Shown here: one piece after another, positions 34,701 to 45,500 of the stretch
Numbering within the stretch: the stretch's first letter is position 1
Layout: the number at the start of each line of letters is the position of its first letter
Assembly (NCBI RefSeq): GCF_026151205.1
Contig: NC_087072.1
Location: 11,944,169 to 12,004,168 of the forward strand
Source: Bolinopsis microptera
Taxonomy: Eukaryota; Ctenophora; Tentaculata; Lobata; Bolinopsidae
Length of the DNA: 60,000 nt
Reading direction: 5' to 3'
The notes under the pieces: model-generated
What the model was told of the DNA's origin: nothing
What the model saw: the letters and a program-made list of their open reading frames with translations, nothing else
Databases searched by the model: none
Program-made: the position numbers and the translations under genes

Positions 34701-35086
34701 AGATCTCCAAGAAGATTGGAAAATCGTGCTGGGGAATTGTAAACTTCGTTTCCGGCAAATCCAAGGTAGTTCATCACGACCAGATTCAGCCTGCAGGCAA
34801 GAAGCAGGATGCCTCTATGGTTATGGGTAGCTCAGTTCCGGTACAAAACCCTCAGGAACCAGCAGGAAAAGTTTATGTTGATAACAGTCTCCCTCAGCAT
34901 AACTTACCGCTGATAGATCGGCAACAATTTGCGAACAATGTTTTCAACATGCCAACGAGTGCAGTATTTGCCCCATCAGCTCCACAGCCGGCACCATCAT
35001 CCCCACCTACAGAACCCTCAACAACTACAACCACCAGATCAGGGAGGGTAGTCAGGCCCCCAACTAGACTAATCAACCAGTTATAG
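31787..35086 (+). CDS. pol: Pol polyprotein of the gypsy element (PR-RT-RNase H-IN)
   Basis: 1099 codons open from just after the gag stop. Aspartic protease: FLVDSGAEISIIS, Asp at residue 24. RT (about residues 150-420): LDLASGYWTVPI, FKRMPFGLKNAQATFQ, and the active-site box YVDN at 32783-32794, where the family has Y-x-D-D. The second Asp is Asn here. RNase H: RTDAS, ATERELYG and SDHEPL. Integrase: zinc H-x3-H...C-x2-C (about 33822-33945), then Asp in SMDLAS, Asp in LQSDQGSN and Glu in GSAERAIG, followed by YQVGDWVLLKRN and a C-terminal WGIV-type segment. The tail is Pro/Ser/Thr-rich. No chromodomain is visible. Everything but the altered RT box looks intact. Confidence 0.93.
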   Translation, partial: LYDSKVEGQIELGDSWHPRQFLVDSGAEISIISTNKVLIENGSSTSVQGIGGRQLIGPKTQYNIRFSSDKSQNYRVWLHETNLSTIQEMVILGRDFLNQFSSTEFDWKNSKVRLGEKWIFFLNADKGGHDINPNLPSEARDKLCSILESFPEVFAKNPRAPRCSSATTHEIKSIDDRPIRSKIRRIPAKWSKEIDTQVTEMIEHDIIEPSSSPFNSNPLLVSKDDNSKRFVVDFRMVNRNTVQDTYPLPTVEELVDEAFGCTLFSQLDLASGYWTVPISESHRHKTAFSIPRGKYQFKRMPFGLKNAQATFQRCMDKIVEECTEKGAIGLDAYVDNLIVCSTSMEEHINTLEILLQVLESNNMSLRKDKCEFAYQEIQFLGFRIDGKTLKPGTKNMAKIKEFPAPTTRKELQSFLGLANYNRRFIDGYSVICSPLNRLTSSKVPFVWTSQEQAAFNKLKTTFHAALSLFIPDWSKPFVIRTDASKIAVGSVLGQYDGDGSFKPIGYHSETLNQKNTKNWSATERELYGIISASRKWKAFCYEKITFYSDHEPLRNIHRQKDPRGKIGRWILELENLDYCIKYLKGADNQEADYLSRIMGSDAPSEDPSVFVLGENLLREAQMRDKDIAEAIETLRQDKIVDKGLFRKFLNLKVSNNLLCKGSRVIVPQGIAPKIIQEYHGQGHPGIDNTCLMLSERFYWRGMRKQVESFVSNCRTCTQCKHGPKPKAPVQDHREVEKIFEMISMDLASMPVSRRGNGSFLLVTDIFTKLMTAIALPNARAETVVDALWCRWFSYYGLPKLLQSDQGSNVDGTKVRQLCEEFAIKKLRSSAYHPAGNGSAERAIGSLKTILRSMCLSRGIPITQWDELLPEAILMFNNTQNKSSKFSPFEAAYGVSANLPIDNRLGVNQKKAQDTRLVRQNIPLNKQESRLSYQKQANKTTNVNEYQVGDWVLLKRNHGEYPKMNPIWDEIFQISKKIGKSCWGIVNFVSGKSKVVHHDQIQPAGKKQDASMVMGSSVPVQNPQEPAGKVYVDNSLPQHNLPLIDRQQFANNVFNMPTSAVFAPSAPQPAPSSPPTEPSTTTTTRSGRVVRPPTRLINQL

Positions 35087-35423
35087 GTCACACAATTTAT
35101 AAATTTATAAACTTGAATATGTTATTGAAAGGATACAATTCTATTATTGAATGGAAAGATAAAACAGATTTATCATTGAAATTTATATTTTTCTACGAAT
35201 TTGCTAATTTTAAGTCAATTTTTATAAATAAGTTATTTTGACTATTGAATTCCCATGCGCATGGGTTATTTGTATTTTTAATTTATTTGACAATATTTGA
35301 GAATTTAATCCTGGGAGACTTTATTATATCTATTTCATATGAATATTGAGCACTTATAGGATCTTATAAAGTTTTTATGCATTCACTTTGAAGGGAGGTA
35401 GATTTTTTTAAAGGGGAGAGTAA
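35087..35423 (+). other. 3' untranslated part of the gypsy element with polypurine tract
   Basis: AT-rich, non-coding. AAAGGGGAGAG at 35410-35420 followed by TAA and then the LTR is the polypurine tract that should prime plus-strand DNA synthesis. Confidence 0.75.
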
Positions 35424-35616
35424 TGTCAGGCTATATATTTCCAGTCCTATATATTACACCTTTAGTTTATATTATAGGACCTTTGGCTTATATACTGTTA
35501 CCTTAACTTTGTTATCTCTCAGGATATATTGTTAACTACATGTACTTGTGCTAATCCTTTGAACACTCTTTTACTATACCCAGTGGAGTATCATTGCCTC
35601 GGAACACAGGCCGACA
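35424..35616 (+). repeat. Right (3') LTR
   Basis: 193 bp, TGTCAGG...CCGACA, no difference from the left LTR found on reading. GCTG follows at 35617-35620 as the second target-site copy. Confidence 0.95.
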
Positions 35617-35668
35617 GCTGTACACTCTCTGTTTCTGCTGTCTTGTCTTCACCGCTGTTTGTTATCAT
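35617..35668 (-). pseudogene. Severed N-terminus of the PHD-RT gene
   Basis: On the minus strand an ATG at 35668-35666 opens a frame of 17 codons (MITNSGEDKTAETESVQ) that runs exactly to the LTR junction. After allowing for the GCTG duplication, the frame resumes in phase at 30719 with LPDTCDREIS and the first PHD finger. The gypsy insertion therefore split one open reading frame near its start. Confidence 0.8.
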
Positions 35669-36030
35669 CGTAGCGGACTTTCCATTGTCATACCTCAAAT
35701 TATTTGTTATATAGTAGTGTTGAAAGTATTTGAATGTTATTGTAATGTAAACTTAAAACATTTTCCCATCATCATCTTCATCTTCATCTTCATCTTCATC
35801 ATCATCCATCCTATCCACTATACCCTTGGACACCCCTCATCATTGACACCACTCCTTCATATATAATCACCCCTTCACAACATCATTCCTAGCTGGAGAC
35901 AATTTACACATGTATTTTGAAAGCTCATGCTAAAACAACTTTTCGTATCACTAATGTGTTTTAAACAAATCCCCCTCCAGATGACCACTGTGTTTTCAAT
36001 AAAGTAATTACCACTTTTTATCCTTGTATC
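35669..36030. other. PHD-RT leader, TCATCT microsatellite and TATCCTTG-tailed repeat end
   Basis: 35695-35731 matches 8211-8249 and is probably the 5' leader of the PHD-RT element on the minus strand. 35768-35805 is a CATCTT/CAT microsatellite. 35800-36030 ends in AATAAAGTAATTACCACTTT then TATCCTTGTATCC, the same tail as the LINE relic at 18241-18300. It is therefore a 3' end of that LINE family on the plus strand. Confidence 0.5.
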
Positions 36031-36110
36031 CTAACTAAAGCAAGCACATATGCATGTTTATCGTACAGAATGTATAAGGGGATCTTGTACATGTTATGTA
36101 AGCTTGTGCT

Positions 36111-36139
36111 GGGGGGGGGGGGGGGGGGGGGGGGGGGGG
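36111..36139. repeat. Poly-G run of 29
   Basis: Twenty-nine consecutive G, then TGGG. The length is likely to be unstable or misassembled. Confidence 0.9.
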
Positions 36140-36190
36140 TGGGATTGCTTTGTGTATTTCACACACTACAGTGATGTGTAAAAATGATTA

Positions 36191-36221
36191 TGTAAGCTAT
36201 AATAGAAAAATATAGCTTACA
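36191..36221. repeat. Short perfect hairpin
   Basis: TGTAAGCTAT and its exact inverse ATAGCTTACA are separated by 11 bases, 290 bases upstream of the GRASP start codon. A small structural element or MITE remnant. Confidence 0.6.
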
Positions 36222-36511
36222 TTATTATCTCTAGTTAGTACAAGTTAAAATATAACTTTAAGTTTACCCAACATTTTTAATTGAATAATTGTGATTTTGA
36301 AGACTGATACATTTGTTTACCCATAAATATTAAGACGAAATATCAAACTTAAATGCGATTATATTTCAGTCAACATAACAATGTGCAACACAGTGATCTG
36401 CATTCTTTCATTCTTTGCTTGAGGTGGATCCTGACTAAATAGTGGATATTTTAATAGTTTATAATGATTATATAAGCTAGTAAAAATATGATAAATAAAA
36501 CAACCATTAGA

Positions 36512-39500
36512 ATGGGTGGACAGCAGAGTGTTATCCCTGGAGGAGGTTCTGAAGGTTACCATGTTTTGAGGGTCAGTACTCCACATTCCACATTCCAGCT
36601 CCTAGTGCATTTTTTCCCCTACTCTTGCTGAAGGCAAAAAGATCGTAGGGAATAAGTAATCGGGTTTGGATATATGAGGTGGCCCGACGGTCTTACGGTG
36701 ATGAAAAAAGTCTGCTCCTTCGCAATATAGACCACTGCACTCCCCTATAATTATGTGTATTGGAAGCGTCTGTTATGCTGCGCGCGACGCTAGTCATGTG
36801 TTAATTAATTACAGTGAAGTTCCTCCTTCGCAAAGTTATTTTCCGCAATTTTCTGGATTTATTTATTGTTGATGCGTGCGGCGCTACATTAGTCAAATAA
36901 ATCGTCAATTTTTACCATGCGCGAATCCCACTCATTTATTAATTTAAACATAGTATGTAAAATATGCTGCACTTTTTTCCAGTCACACTTTTCACTCGAA
37001 AGAATTAATTATACAAAATACAAGTACATAGTAGGGAAAATTGATCGTGCGTGGTTTAACCGCGGCGAAATTCTTGTTGTAATACAGTTTTTGATAGAAC
37101 TTCCAGTTTTTTATTGGTTCATTGTGTGCTGTTATTAGTGGTTCAAATCTAACATCAGTTGTAGAACAAAACGAAAGTATTTATTATGTTATTAGATATG
37201 AATTAACCTAATGAATTAACCTAATCAGTAGTTACTGCTTTCTTGTAACCCTAGTTTCTCACAGGTTCAAGACGGTTCCCCTGGATTTCATGCTGGTTTG
37301 GAACCATTTTTCGACTTCATTGTTGCAATTGGTAACACCAGACTGGTAAGTCATTAAAGGATTTTTATCGAAGAATTAGTAATTGCATTCGAGTTCCATA
37401 TTTTGGAGAGTTAATTCTAGTCAGGCCAACAAATCAGAGAGAATAAAATGTGTTACTCAATAAATATGTTTGTTCATTGTTAAATTAGTTTATCATCTTT
37501 GTATCCAAATACTCAAATCTATGAAAAAAGTCAGGGTTCACCCTGAATTTTATGTGCAACCTGATTTCGAGATAGCAGTTGAACAAAAAACTAGTACCTG
37601 AAAAGTGGCCATGCCCAAAACTGCTTGACAGAGGTGCTGTATTTTGAGCTATTGAGAGAGAAAATACAATTTATTATTTATCACTAATTCATTACACAAT
37701 TAATCAATAAATATATATCCGAATAAAGAATACCAAAAATAAATTTTTGCGCTAGATGGGAGCATCCAACATACAATTATAAATAATATACTTGATCTGT
37801 ACTTACTTACTTGATTAGGTCTCCTCAATCATTTGAGTGGCCTGCACCGATAACATGGGCACATATTAGGTGCGATGGGTGCGGGATCGCACAATTTACC
37901 GTTTTCCGCACACTTCCGCATAATTTATTGTTTTCCGCACATTTTGTAATTATCTGCATATTTCCGCATAATCTAGCATTTTCCGCGTAATTTCGCATAA
38001 TTTTGAAATTTTCGCGTTAAGATTTTCGAGTGTTAAAACCAAAATATGTTAAAAGTCGGGCCCTTTTATAGGACCGTGACTCAGGCCCTTTCGGGACCCT
38101 GACCCAGGCCCTTTCGGGACCGTGACCCAGGCCCTTTTGGAACTCATACCTAGGCCACGTGACCCAGTTACCACGTGACTCAGGCCCTTTCGGGACCCTG
38201 ATCCAGGCCCTTTCGGGACCATGACCCAGGCCCTTTCGGGACCCTGACCCAGGCCCTTTCAGGACCGTGACCCAGGCCCTTTTGGAACTCATGCTTAGGC
38301 CACGTGACCCGGTTACCACGTGACCCAGGCCCTTTCGGGACCGTGACCCAGGCCCTTTCGGGACCGTTACCCAGGCCCTTTCGGGACCGTGACCCAGGCC
38401 CTTTCGGGACCGTGAACCAGGCCGTTATGGAACCCATGCTTAGGCCACGTGACCGAGGCCCTTTCGGGACCGTGACCCAGGCCCTTTCGGGACCGTTACC
38501 CAGGCCCTTTCGGGACCGTGACCCAGGCCCTTTCGGGACCGTGAACCAGGCCGTTATGGAACCCTCGTCGTTACCGTACTTCGATTATAGTGTATCAGTT
38601 ATCATTCGTAACTTCATTCGTAACCACATCTGATTACTCTATATCAGGGGTTGAAGTTGTTGAGTAGATTCCATGATCCAAAGTATGTGATAATAGAAGA
38701 AGTAGGTGTAAAGGGTAATGAGCTCTATTCGTTGTAGCGTTGGCTTTATTGTGGGCATAATGGATCTTAGATCAAATGGTTCACAAGTACTGACAATCAA
38801 TGCCAACAAGCGTGTCACATATTTGCGATCACGCATGGGATCTGATCGACTCTATCAAGAGGCGTCTTCAAATAAATGTCTCCTGATCTCTACCAGATCA
38901 AGTCACTGTTCTCGGATAACTGAATCTCAATATAGTCTCATAGTCTTAGTAAAGAACTACACCCTCAGTAACACATGAACAGACCTATTTTTGAAAGAGC
39001 GGCGGTTATACGTTTAGAATTTCCAAAGTCCTTGAGAAAATGCAAAAGAAAACCGCACAATTCCCGCACAAATTTCGAAAAAATCGCCGCACATTTGCCG
39101 CATAATTGGTAAAAATTTACCGCACCTTACCGCACATTTTACCTTTATAGTCGGGTGCGGTACCGCATAATTTCGATTTTTTTATCGCACCTAATATGTG
39201 CCTCTGAGTCCGATAAACTCCCGTTTATGTCGTATAATCTCCCATCAGTGTTTCCTGAAAACGCTTTTCATTAAATTTGTTGTGAACTCTATGCACTAAT
39301 ATGGGATAACTTATTTAGCTCATAATTCCGTGATGTACACTATATACATACAACTATACAAACTACTGTAATATCTCAATCCTGCCCCCTCCCCCTCCGT
39401 GGTGAACTATACAAACTACTGTAATATCTGAATCCTGCCCCCCCCCCCCTCCGTGGTGAACTATACAAACTACTGTAATATCTCAATCCTGCCCCCCCCC

Positions 39501-42500
39501 CTCCGTGATGTACACTTTATGTACAACTATACAAACTACTGTAATATCTCAATCCTGCCCCCCCGTGATGTACACTATATGTACAACTATACAAACTACT
39601 GTAATATCTGAATCCTGCCCCCCCCCCCTCCGTGGTGAACTATACAAACTACTGTAATATCTCAATCCTGCTCCCCCTCCGTGGTGAACTATACAAACTA
39701 CTGTAATATCTCAATCCTGCCCCCCCCTCCGTGGTGAACTATACAAACTACTGTAATATCTCAATCCTGCCCCCCCTCCGTGATGTACACTATATGTACA
39801 ACTATACAAACTACTGTAATATCTCAATCCTGCTCCCCCCTTCCGTGGTGAACTATACAAACTACTGTAATATACCCCCCTCTTCTTACACCCCTGATCC
39901 TGGACTCTATGAAATATATCCTACAGGACCAAGATAACGAAACATTCAAGGACCTGTTGAAAGCCAACATAGATAAACATATGCAGATGACGATTTACAG
40001 CAGCAAAACTCAGCAGCTTAGAGGTGTTTATAAGCGTGTTAACATGCGTGTTTTGATTCCGACTTTTTAGATACAAGGACCTGTTGTATTCCTATTTGGA
40101 TACAAGGACCTGTTGTATTCCTATTTAGATAAAAGGAGGTCTGTTGTATTCCTTTTTAGATACATGGACCTGTTGTATTCCTTTTTAGATACAAGGACCT
40201 GTTGTATTCCTATTTAGATACAAGGACCTGTTGTATTCCTTTTTAGATACTAGGACCTGTTGTATTCCTATTTAGATACTAGGACCTGTTGTATTCCTTT
40301 TTAGATACTAGGACATGTTGTATTCCTTTTTAGATACAAGGACCTGTTGTATTCCTTTTTAGATACAAGGACATGTTGTATTCCTTTTTAGATACAAGGA
40401 CCTGTTGTATTCCTATTTAGATACAAGGACCTGTTGTATTCCTATTTAGATACTAGGACATGTTCAAGTATTCCTTTTTAGATACAAGGACCTGTTGTAT
40501 TCCTTTTTAGATACAAGGACCTGTTCTATTCATGTTTAGATATAAGGACCTGTTGTATTCCTTTTTAGATACTAGGACCTGTTGTATTCCTTTTTAGAAA
40601 CAAGGACCTGTTGTATTCCTTTTTAGATACAAGGACCTGTTGTATTCCTTTTTAGATACAAGGACCTGTTCTATTCCTTTTTAGAATTTAGATACAAGGA
40701 CCTGTGCTGTTGTATTCCTTTTTAGATACAAGGACCTGTTGTATTCCTATTTAGATACAAGGACCTGTTGTATTCCTATTTAGATACTAGGACATGTTGT
40801 ATTCCTTTTTAGATACAATCTATTCATGTTTAGATACAAGGACATGTTGTATTCCTTTTTAGATATAAGGAACTGTTGTATTCCTTTTTAGATACAGGGA
40901 CCTGTTGTATTCCTTTTTCCGCCGCTAATACTAGGATTAGCAATGAAAGCATTCTTATTTCTCAACTGTAACTTATCATTTTCAGAGATATCTATAGTGC
41001 CCAGTAATATGTGGGGAGGTCAAGGATTACTCGGTGAGATTTTTAACGTTTTTTGTTGTTGACTACAATTAGAATCATCACCAAGAAATAAATTAGAGTA
41101 GCAGAGTGAACACTACACTCTGCTACTACAGCAGGGTGTCATAATTATTGGCGCGTAGACAATTTTGCGTAAAATTATGAACCGTCGAAAAATATTGATT
41201 TCATCATAATAGTCAGGGACGAAACGGAATCTCGTTAGCTTTTCGTGTTAAAAGCGATTTCTCAACGGTTATCACCTCTCTAGATGATTCTTAAAACATT
41301 TGGACTTCATTGCATTTTTGAAATAAATGCAATGAGGGCGTTTTCGGCCACACCCTTTTTCAGGGTTTTGCGGTCACTCGAATTTTTGTATATCAGCTCA
41401 GGAAGGTCTAAAAGACTATTCTGATACACCAAAATGTGCCTAATAGCCACATTTATATACAACTTATGAAGCAACATATACCTTAAAATGCTTCGTTTCG
41501 GAATTATGGCCGAAAACGGTTTTTGGCTTGACGCAGTTCATAATTTCCGTGATTTTTGGCATTTCCGCCTAGGAAGGTCGTAGAGACTATTCTGATATAC
41601 TAAAATGTACATAATGGCCACATTTATGTACAACTTATGAAGCAACATATACCCTAAAAGGCTTACTTTCGGAAATGTGGCTGAAAAACGAATTTTTGCC
41701 GAGCGAACAAGACAGTATTCACAAATGAGCTATTGGACTGTTAACTAAAAAGGTCTTAAAGAAGACTCATGAGGAACATAGCATTTGTCACAAGATGTAA
41801 GATGACTCACTTTGTGTCCAGAAACACTCCCAAAAATTGTAGAATAATCTACTTTATTGGGCATCTCTCTTAATGGGCCAGGACAGCAGCATATTTTTGT
41901 CTTACGAAAGGGCAATTTTTCAAAATTACGGTTTCTTTAGTAAAGGTCAAAGTAAAGGTCAAAGGGTCAGTTGCTAACAGCAGATTGTTTGCAATTGCCG
42001 ACTCATGCACATCATATACTCAAAAACGTTCACTCAAAAACGTCATTAGTAAATAAGTTTAACTATACTGCATAATTTGTGAAAACTCCAACAATTTTTC
42101 ATTGGCACCAATTTAGCCAAAATGTAATGACCAAAATTCAAAGTTTTTAATTTATTCATTCCATAAAACCATATTGTTGCTTGACCGCTGACCAGTACCC
42201 CACTTTATAATTATAATTGACTTCACTGCCTCGACCAATATTGGTCTGTAATCCCTGGATTGAGATCTGTTGGCTGCAGTTTAATTTAGCTCATTTACCA
42301 TTTAAATAGTAATACCGCAGTGGTTTGGTTCGCATAGATTTTCCCATCGTATGATAATGTGTGTCATTCCCTCGTTTTTTAATCAAGTGGTTACTAGCTA
42401 GCTCTTTTGTTATTACAGCTGCCTCGAGATCTTATCTAGGGCACTAATGCATTAGTACTAGAACACTAGAACTGTAATTCTAGAACTTCAGATTAAGATT

Positions 42501-45500
42501 ACTTGACTGAATGGCAGGGTTCGATAGTCGACTCTAAAACTCTCAGTTTAGGAGTGATTAGTAGATGCATGATGTGCGAAAACTCCAACTAGACAAGGAT
42601 CATGCTTAATCAAAGTGTTCCTCGACTTGAACTTAAGTCTCGTAAGCCCAAACTGGAGTTTGGGCCACTGAATCGAATACAACCTGATATTAATTTTAGG
42701 ATTTCGGGAAATTCATTCAGATTTTTATTCTTTGGTTTTTCAATTGTGCTACGAATCCGAGTTTGAGTTGATAACACCGAATTTCCTGTTTGACTCTCAA
42801 AGAGAGGAACCAAGGCGTAGGTTCCTCTTTTTGGCTCTGAGATCCAACTTTAAGATCGGACTTCGGAGATCATTGCGTCGGAGATCATGTAAGTGTAAAA
42901 TCAGTACCGGAGATCAGACTTTTTTGCTTGATATTGGACCTATAAATCTAATGATATATTCGAAACAGCACGGGATTTAACCAAGGTTAATTTAGATAAT
43001 ATATACCAGCTTTCGGGGTTACAAGACCCCACGAAAGGCAGGCAGAGCATCCTAAATCCTCATGCTATCCTAACGTTGACCATCTAGGTCCATACCCCAG
43101 CCTCTCATTAGAAAACAGCTACTAGGCTCGATATCCGTCCCTTGTCCCGTAGTACTAGTGCCCCGTAAGATTTTGGTCATTTAGACCCCCTCCCCGCTCT
43201 AAAATCCACTTTAGCACTTTACCCAAAGCTGGAAAAATTTCACATGTGAAACCTAAATAGCTAAATCAGCATCTCGAGACCTTCTATTATATAAACCCCG
43301 TGATCCTACTATAAGCTTATAACTTATAAGGCATTGCATGCCGAAATTAAGATCCACCTCAACTGGTGATATGAACCTGGTATGTTACCTGAATGCCCTC
43401 AGTCAAATCTCGAACCCTGCTAATGCTATTCTGCCAAGTAACCTTAATATGAGGTTCTAGAATTACAGTTCTAATGTTCTTAGTTAGTGCCCATGCCCCA
43501 GATAAGATCTCGAGGCAGCTGTAATAACAGAAGAACTAGCCAGTCACCACTTGATTAAATATGGGGTCATTCTGAAGTGAGAACCAAACCACTGCGGTAT
43601 TATAGGAAATTAACTAAATTAAACTGCGGCCAACAGATCTCAATCCAGGGATTACAGATCAATATTGGTCGAGGCACTTAAAGTGGGGTACTGGTCAGCT
43701 GTCAAGCAACAATCTGGCCCGGATCCAGTGCCGATTTATTTTAGGTGCGGTATTCTTGGTACATATATTATGGTTTCATGGCATGAATATAAATAAAAAG
43801 TTTGAAATTGAATTTTGGTCAACAACGTTAATGTGGCTCTAACTATGTGTTGGTTCAGCCGAATTAATTATTATGTTTAATCAAGTTTATTTTTCTCGTT
43901 AGTTGTCATCCGGCCAAACATTAAGCAACTTATATTGCAGTACCATTCATCAATTTGTATATCAAAATATGTCATTTTAATTTTGCATGGCTGAAATGTA
44001 ACGCTTGATTTATATATATAATGATTAATTGAATTTTCAAATAAAAAAAAAAAAAAAACACATTTTATTTAAATTGGTGCCAAGGAAAAATTGTTGGGGT
44101 TGTCACAAATCATGTAGTAGTTATTTACTAATGACTCCTAAAGTGAGCGTTTTTGAGTATATGATGTACATGAGTCGGCAATTGCGAACAATTTGCTGTT
44201 AGCAGCCGATCCTTTGACCTTAAGAAACCGTAATTTTGAAAAATTGCCCTTTCGTAAAATACAAATATGCTGCTGTCCTGGCCCATTAAAGCATTAAGAG
44301 CAGTGGTCGACCGGGGCCCCGGTCCCGGCCCCGGCCAAAATCACAACCCCCGGCCCTTCCCGGCCCCGGCTAAAATTTGGCAATTCGCCGGGGGTAAACC
44401 CCGGCCCCGGCCAATATATCTACCCCCGGCCCCGGCCAAAAACCATGCATTTACCGGGGGCACAGCCGGGGATTTCATGAATGATTTTGGCACATTTTTG
44501 AAAAAAATCAAACACAATTTAATGGTTATTATGAGAATTCAAAGTTATTTTTTCAAAATTTTTAAAAATATTTTCAAAATTATTATCAAATTCACGTTTC
44601 AATTTCTGACTACAGTTTGGTAAACTACCCCCGGCCCCGGCAAAATGGAAGATTTCCCGGCCCCGGCCAATTCTCAGTGGTCAGCCCCGGCCCCGGCTAT
44701 ATTGGGGCTCCCCGGCCCCGGTCAGAATCCTGCCCCCGGTCGACCACTGATTAAGAGAGATGCCCAATAAAGTAGATCATTCTCCAATTTTTGTAGGTGT
44801 TTCTGGACACAAAGTGAGTCATCTTACATCTTGTGACAAATGCTATGTTCCTCATGAATCTTCTTTAAGACCTTTTTAGTTAACAGTCCAATAGCCCATT
44901 TGTGAATACTGTCTTGTTCGCTCGGCAAAAATTCGTTTTTTCAGCCACATTTCCGAAAGTAAGCCTTTTAGGGTATATGTTGCTTCATAAGTTGTATATA
45001 AATGTGGCCGTTATGTACATTTTAGTGTATCAGAATAGTCTCTGCGACCTTCCTAGGCGAAAATGCCAAAAATCACGGAAAATATGAACTGCTTCAAGCC
45101 AAAAACCGTTTTTCGGCCATATTTCCGAAACGAAGCATTTTAAGGTATATGTTGCTTCATAAGTTGTATATAAATGTGGCTATTAGGCACATTTTGGTGT
45201 ATCGAAATAGTCTTCAAAACCTTCCTGGGCTGAAATACAAAAATTCGATTGACCGCGAAACCCTGAAAAGGGGTGTGGCCGAAAACGCCCTCATTGCATT
45301 TATTTCAAAAATGCAATGAAGTCCAAATGTTTTAAGAATCATCTAGAGAGGTGATATCCGTTGAGAAATCGCTTTTAACACGAAAAGCTAACGAGATAGC
45401 CTTTTAGAACGGTTGGGATCCGACTATAAAATACACATACAATTTCAAACACGCCAATAATTCTGACACCCTGCTGTAGAGTAAATAGGACACTACGGGG

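Larger units (their letters stand above)
30724..35616 (+). mobile_element. Ty3/gypsy LTR retrotransposon, structurally complete
   Basis: A 4.9-kb element with 193-bp LTRs (30724-30916 and 35424-35616) that begin TGTCAGG, end CCGACA and look identical by eye, implying a very recent insertion. gag and pol lie in order gag-PR-RT-RNase H-IN, which defines Ty3/gypsy. A GCTG duplication flanks it. A polypurine tract AAAGGGGAGAG lies at 35410-35420, three bases before the right LTR. No TGG-type primer binding site follows the left LTR: gag starts 15 bases after it. It sits inside the coding sequence of the minus-strand PHD-RT element, in the opposite orientation. Confidence 0.95.

Noticed and set aside
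36111-36139. Poly-G run as a regulatory element of GRASP
   Set aside because: Length is probably unstable or an assembly artefact, and nothing links it to the promoter 370 bases away.
38017-38633. Open frames on both strands with [11 protein letters not shown] and [13 protein letters not shown] repeats
   Set aside because: Products of the 23-bp minisatellite in GRASP intron 2.
40072-40918. Regular repeat with similar spacing, superficially CRISPR-like
   Set aside because: Units are contiguous, without unique spacers, and lie in an animal gene intron; it is a minisatellite.
44267-44623. 118-codon Pro/Gly-rich open frame
   Set aside because: It starts in the fold-back arm and runs across the GC-rich MITE; composition, not coding, keeps it open.
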